Shown here piece after piece: positions 28,634 to 30,805 of a stretch of DNA of 30,805 bases. Below the pieces are notes generated by a model. The model saw only the letters and a list, made by a program, of their open reading frames with translations. It had not been told where the DNA came from and did no database searches. The stretch comes from CAZVFX01 sp964626565 (GTDB taxonomy: Bacteria > Myxococcota_A > UBA9042 > CAIXZC01). Numbering within the stretch: position 1 is the stretch's first letter; every line of letters starts with the position of its first letter. The stretch spans positions 1 through 30,805 of the forward strand of contig CAZVFX010000086.1 in the NCBI GenBank assembly GCA_964626565.1, in the 5' to 3' direction. The position numbers and the translations under genes were made by a program.

Positions 28634-28662
28634 TTTAGTAGAAAATGTGGGCGATCTATAAT
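28634..28662 (+). promoter_or_regulatory. Putative promoter for genes 12-13
   Basis: A perfect TATAAT (28657-28662) lies 17 nt after a weak TTTAGT (28634-28639, 3/6). The start point would be near 28669, leaving a leader of about 138 nt before ATG 28807. The 10-bp inverted repeat ends 16 bp upstream of the -35 box. Confidence 0.4.
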
Positions 28663-28806
28663 GACCGCTGTATCTGGCGGGTCTGGCTGCTACCCCGAAC
28701 GTGCTATACGGCTCGCCGCAACGTTGGGTTTGGATCCGGCGGGATGTCGAATTGGGTCAATAGGTGAGACCCGAGAGGCATCTCCCCATCGTGAGGCGGT
28801 GCTACC

Positions 28807-30168
28807 ATGAGTTCTTTGCCACCCGACGAGACGAGTGTGAACCTCGATCCCCTTCTGCGCAGACTGCAACTGGGCTGCACGCGACAGAACTGGCGCAAGC
28901 TGGTTGAACAGGCGCAGCTTGAGGAGTGGAGTCACGAGAGGTTCCTGACGGTTCTGCTGATGGAAGAGGTGACGTTCAAGCAGCAGCGACTGTTGACCTC
29001 CAACACCCGCGCCGCTCGTTTCCCTTTCTTGAAGACGCTGGACGATTTTGATTTCAGCTATCAGACAGCACTGAGCCGGAAGGACTTCTCCCCCTTTCTC
29101 ACAGATGAATACATCCGCGAGGGACGTAACCTCGTGTTGAGCGGGGGCGGAGGGGTAGGAAAAACCCATCTCGCCATCGCAATGGCCTACCAGGCGATCC
29201 AGAACGGTTACCGCGCACTCTTCGTAACCGTTGACTCCCTCCTCGAGGAACTTATCGCGTCCGTGCGCTCGGGTCTGCTCAACGAGACAGTGTCGCGGTT
29301 CTTACAGCCCGACGTTCTGGTTTTGGACGAACTGGGCTATCGGTCATACGGGCCGGAAGCCGCGAATCACCTCTTCGGTATTGTCAAGAAACGCCAGGCC
29401 CGACTTCTGCCTGTTATCGCGACAACGGTAAAGCGTGGGGCCGACCTGGAGGGCGGCGCACTGGGGGCTGACCCCACGGACCTTATCTACGATACCTTGC
29501 TGAGGCAGGGGGAGTTGATGGTCGTGGAAGGGGTACCGTTCGGCACGGACAAGTTCCCGGGCGAGGCGTTGCGGGCGCTGGCAGACGAAAGCGTGGCCGA
29601 AGCCCGTGTCGATTCAGCCGACCCCACAGAAAACGAACCTGCCGAACCACAGGCCCCGGTCTCGGAAGCGGGCGATGACTCTTGCGAGGCCGGCGAATCG
29701 GACCGACCGCCAACCGCACCGTTGCAACCGCCGCCCCTTCCCGCATCCCAGCGGTTCGACACCCGCACCACCAGTGGGAATGAGCAGCTCACCGTGCTGG
29801 TGGTACAGGACGACGAGGTGGCAAGAGAGATCCTCGATTATCATCTTGGCAGGGCCGGGTTTGACGTGCGCTGTGCCGAGGACGGCGAGCAGGCGCGACA
29901 TCTACTTGATGATCAGCAGTTTGATGCCGCGGTGTTGGATATCCATTCACGTATTAGAAGCGGCTTCGAGCTGTTGGAGGAGATCCGGCACGACGATCGC
30001 AAGCAATCTATGAAAGTAGTCCTCCTGAGTTCTCAACGGGGCGAGGAGGATGAGATCAAGGCTTTCAATCTCGGCGCAAACGACTATGTCGTTAAGCCGT
30101 TCAGTCCCCGGGTTCTGGTCGCGAGGCTTATGCGGTTCCTCCCTTCCCCGACCAGCAAGGAGGAATGA
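28807..30168 (+). CDS. IstB/DnaC-type ATPase fused to a response-regulator receiver domain (gene 12)
   Basis: 453 aa; IstB proteins are about 250. ATG 28807 follows GAGGCGG. Residues about 12-250 match the IS21 helper ATPase IstB, including the helical N-terminus (RFPFLKTLDDFDF). The Walker A is GGGGVGKTHLA (113-123) and the Walker B is LVLDELGY (171-178). The C-terminal part of the ATPase differs from IstB: the usual sensor TSN reads ATT (205-207) and the LLDRL motif reads LIYDTL, losing its Arg. Residues 255-325 are a Pro/Glu-rich linker. Residues 327-447 are a complete receiver domain with acidic pair Asp335-Asp336, phospho-acceptor Asp378, Ser408/409 and Lys430. No istA is adjacent, so this is a domesticated ATPase, probably controlled by phosphorylation from an unlinked histidine kinase. 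Its stop overlaps the start of gene 13. Confidence 0.88.
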   Translation: MSSLPPDETSVNLDPLLRRLQLGCTRQNWRKLVEQAQLEEWSHERFLTVLLMEEVTFKQQRLLTSNTRAARFPFLKTLDDFDFSYQTALSRKDFSPFLTDEYIREGRNLVLSGGGGVGKTHLAIAMAYQAIQNGYRALFVTVDSLLEELIASVRSGLLNETVSRFLQPDVLVLDELGYRSYGPEAANHLFGIVKKRQARLLPVIATTVKRGADLEGGALGADPTDLIYDTLLRQGELMVVEGVPFGTDKFPGEALRALADESVAEARVDSADPTENEPAEPQAPVSEAGDDSCEAGESDRPPTAPLQPPPLPASQRFDTRTTSGNEQLTVLVVQDDEVAREILDYHLGRAGFDVRCAEDGEQARHLLDDQQFDAAVLDIHSRIRSGFELLEEIRHDDRKQSMKVVLLSSQRGEEDEIKAFNLGANDYVVKPFSPRVLVARLMRFLPSPTSKEE

Positions 30169-30755
30169 TGCTCGAATGGTTCGTTCGGGAATTCAGCGGT
30201 CACCCTATTTATCAGGTGATCCTCCTGTTCATTGTTGCCAGCCTGGTGTTGCTGCTGATTGAGATGTCATGGCTCATGAGCCGGGCCGCACTCAGGGTTC
30301 GCCTGAGCGCGGCCCACTATCGCTTTCAGCAACTGCTGGCGCCCAAGTTCTTCCCCGCGCTGGAGAACGAGTTGGACCGTGACGCCTGGGTCGCTTCAGC
30401 GCGCAAATTCCCCGAAATGACGGTACGGAGATTCCTGGAGCCGCGCATCCTGAGTACCGAGGGGGAGGTGCAGAAGAAGGTAGTGAACGTGTACGTTGAC
30501 GTGGGACTGCTGGACCGGGATCTAAGCGGTGCCAGGTCGCGCTGGTGGCACCGACGCATGATCTCCATGCGGCGCCTCGCCTTTGTGGGCGGGCCTGAGC
30601 ATCAGGAGTTGATCCTGGAATTGGGCAAAGACTCCCACGCCCTGCGGGTGCTCGCAGTGCTCGCAATCGGTCGCATGGGCTCGGATGAGTACATCTACAA
30701 GGTGCTTGAAGGGCTGGAACTGCCCCGGCGGTTGATGGAACAGCCGATTTTGTAA
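30168..30755 (+). CDS. Small membrane protein with HEAT-like region (gene 13)
   Basis: 195 aa from ATG 30168, which shares its A with the TGA stop of gene 12. An in-frame ATG at 30165 is only 1 nt from the GGAGG (30159-30163), so the second ATG at 4 nt is favoured. One transmembrane helix is visible near residues 13-36 (IYQVILLFIVASLVLLLIEM). The rest is basic and helical; the stretch ELGKDSHALRVLAVLAIGRM looks like a HEAT repeat, a protein-protein scaffold. HEAT proteins of this type are often longer, so it may be truncated or may act with a downstream protein. The stop overlap implies translational coupling and a functional link with the ATPase-receiver protein, perhaps as its membrane partner. 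Confidence 0.75.
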   Translation: MLEWFVREFSGHPIYQVILLFIVASLVLLLIEMSWLMSRAALRVRLSAAHYRFQQLLAPKFFPALENELDRDAWVASARKFPEMTVRRFLEPRILSTEGEVQKKVVNVYVDVGLLDRDLSGARSRWWHRRMISMRRLAFVGGPEHQELILELGKDSHALRVLAVLAIGRMGSDEYIYKVLEGLELPRRLMEQPIL

Positions 30756-30774
30756 CCGTTCACCTGGGGTGAGA

Positions 30775-30805
30775 ATGTCGGCCGTGTTTCAGGCAGCGAG
30801 TGCGA
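30775..30805 (+). CDS. Possible start of a downstream gene, cut by the window edge
   Basis: ATG 30775 follows GGGGTGAG at good distance and opens MSAVFQAASA before the window ends. Too short to identify. An alternative is that this is the frameshifted continuation of gene 13. Confidence 0.25.
   Translation, partial: MSAVFQAASA

Larger units (their letters stand above)
28496..28806. promoter_or_regulatory. 311-bp divergent intergenic region between genes 11 and 12
   Basis: No convincing gene lies here; a short frame (28568-28810) has no ribosome site or recognisable domain. The region holds a leftward promoter for gene 11, a 10-bp inverted repeat and a rightward promoter with a perfect TATAAT for gene 12, each listed separately. 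The rightward leader is about 140 nt, long enough for leader control, but I see no riboswitch fold. Confidence 0.6.

Noticed and set aside
28568..28810. 80-codon open frame upstream of gene 12
   Set aside because: No ribosome site, no motif, and it runs through the promoter and inverted repeat.
28569..30168. IS21 insertion sequence
   Set aside because: Only the IstB-like ATPase is present, fused to a receiver domain; no istA and no terminal repeats flanking the gene.

Overview
The window looks like an accessory, surface-protein-rich stretch of a high-GC Gram-negative chromosome, most likely from a Myxococcota or related delta-proteobacterial lineage. The basis is the density of lipoproteins built from MopE-type Asp/Cys motifs (CDGxDNDCDGxxDE), thrombospondin type-3-like Asp repeats, CGxDGCGG cysteine repeats and fibrinogen-like GGGW domains, which is typical of that group. 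The taxonomic call is inference; no rRNA, tRNA or marker gene is present.

Layout: 13 complete genes, plus a possible gene start at the right edge. (1) 277-3051 (-) Cys-rich lipoprotein. (2,3) 3227-5146 and 5124-8837 (+) an overlapping lipoprotein pair, the second a right-handed beta-helix protein. (4,5) 8850-12809 and 12829-17061 (-) two tandem paralogous giant lipoproteins ending in fibrinogen-like GGGW domains. (6) 17231-18472 (+) a NYN-domain/cold-shock-domain fusion. (7) 18488-19507 (-) a YchF-like TGS protein with a damaged nucleotide site. (8) 19595-22903 (-) a ZU5-like, CGxDGCGG and MopE lipoprotein. (9,10) 23140-23793 and 23901-25166 (+) two smaller Cys-rich lipoproteins. (11) 25175-28495 (-) a lipoprotein with Dictyostelium-type Cys repeats and an unusual C-terminal domain. 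(12,13) 28807-30168 and 30168-30755 (+) an IstB-type ATPase fused to a response-regulator receiver domain, coupled to a small membrane HEAT-like protein.

Nine of the 13 genes encode predicted lipoproteins. Most show a signal peptide, a lipidated Cys, an acidic/Pro-rich tether and then a Cys- or Asp-rich ectodomain; 9 has only a short acidic tether. Four of them (1, 4, 5, 11) share all or part of an N-terminal Cys module that I do not recognise as a named domain. The natural reading is a set of calcium- or metal-binding, disulfide-stabilised surface or matrix proteins that diversified by module shuffling. Genes 6 and 7, which interrupt the set, are both RNA/ribosome-type proteins with altered active-site residues. 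Genes 12-13 form a separate signalling-type operon.

Regulatory structure: divergent gene pairs are separated by about 170-310 bp with sigma70-like promoters. Convergent pairs are separated by only 8, 12 and 15 bp. Two perfect inverted repeats stand out: a 13-bp pair bracketing the putative promoter of gene 7 and a 10-bp pair upstream of gene 12. No RNA genes, CRISPR array or complete insertion sequence were found.
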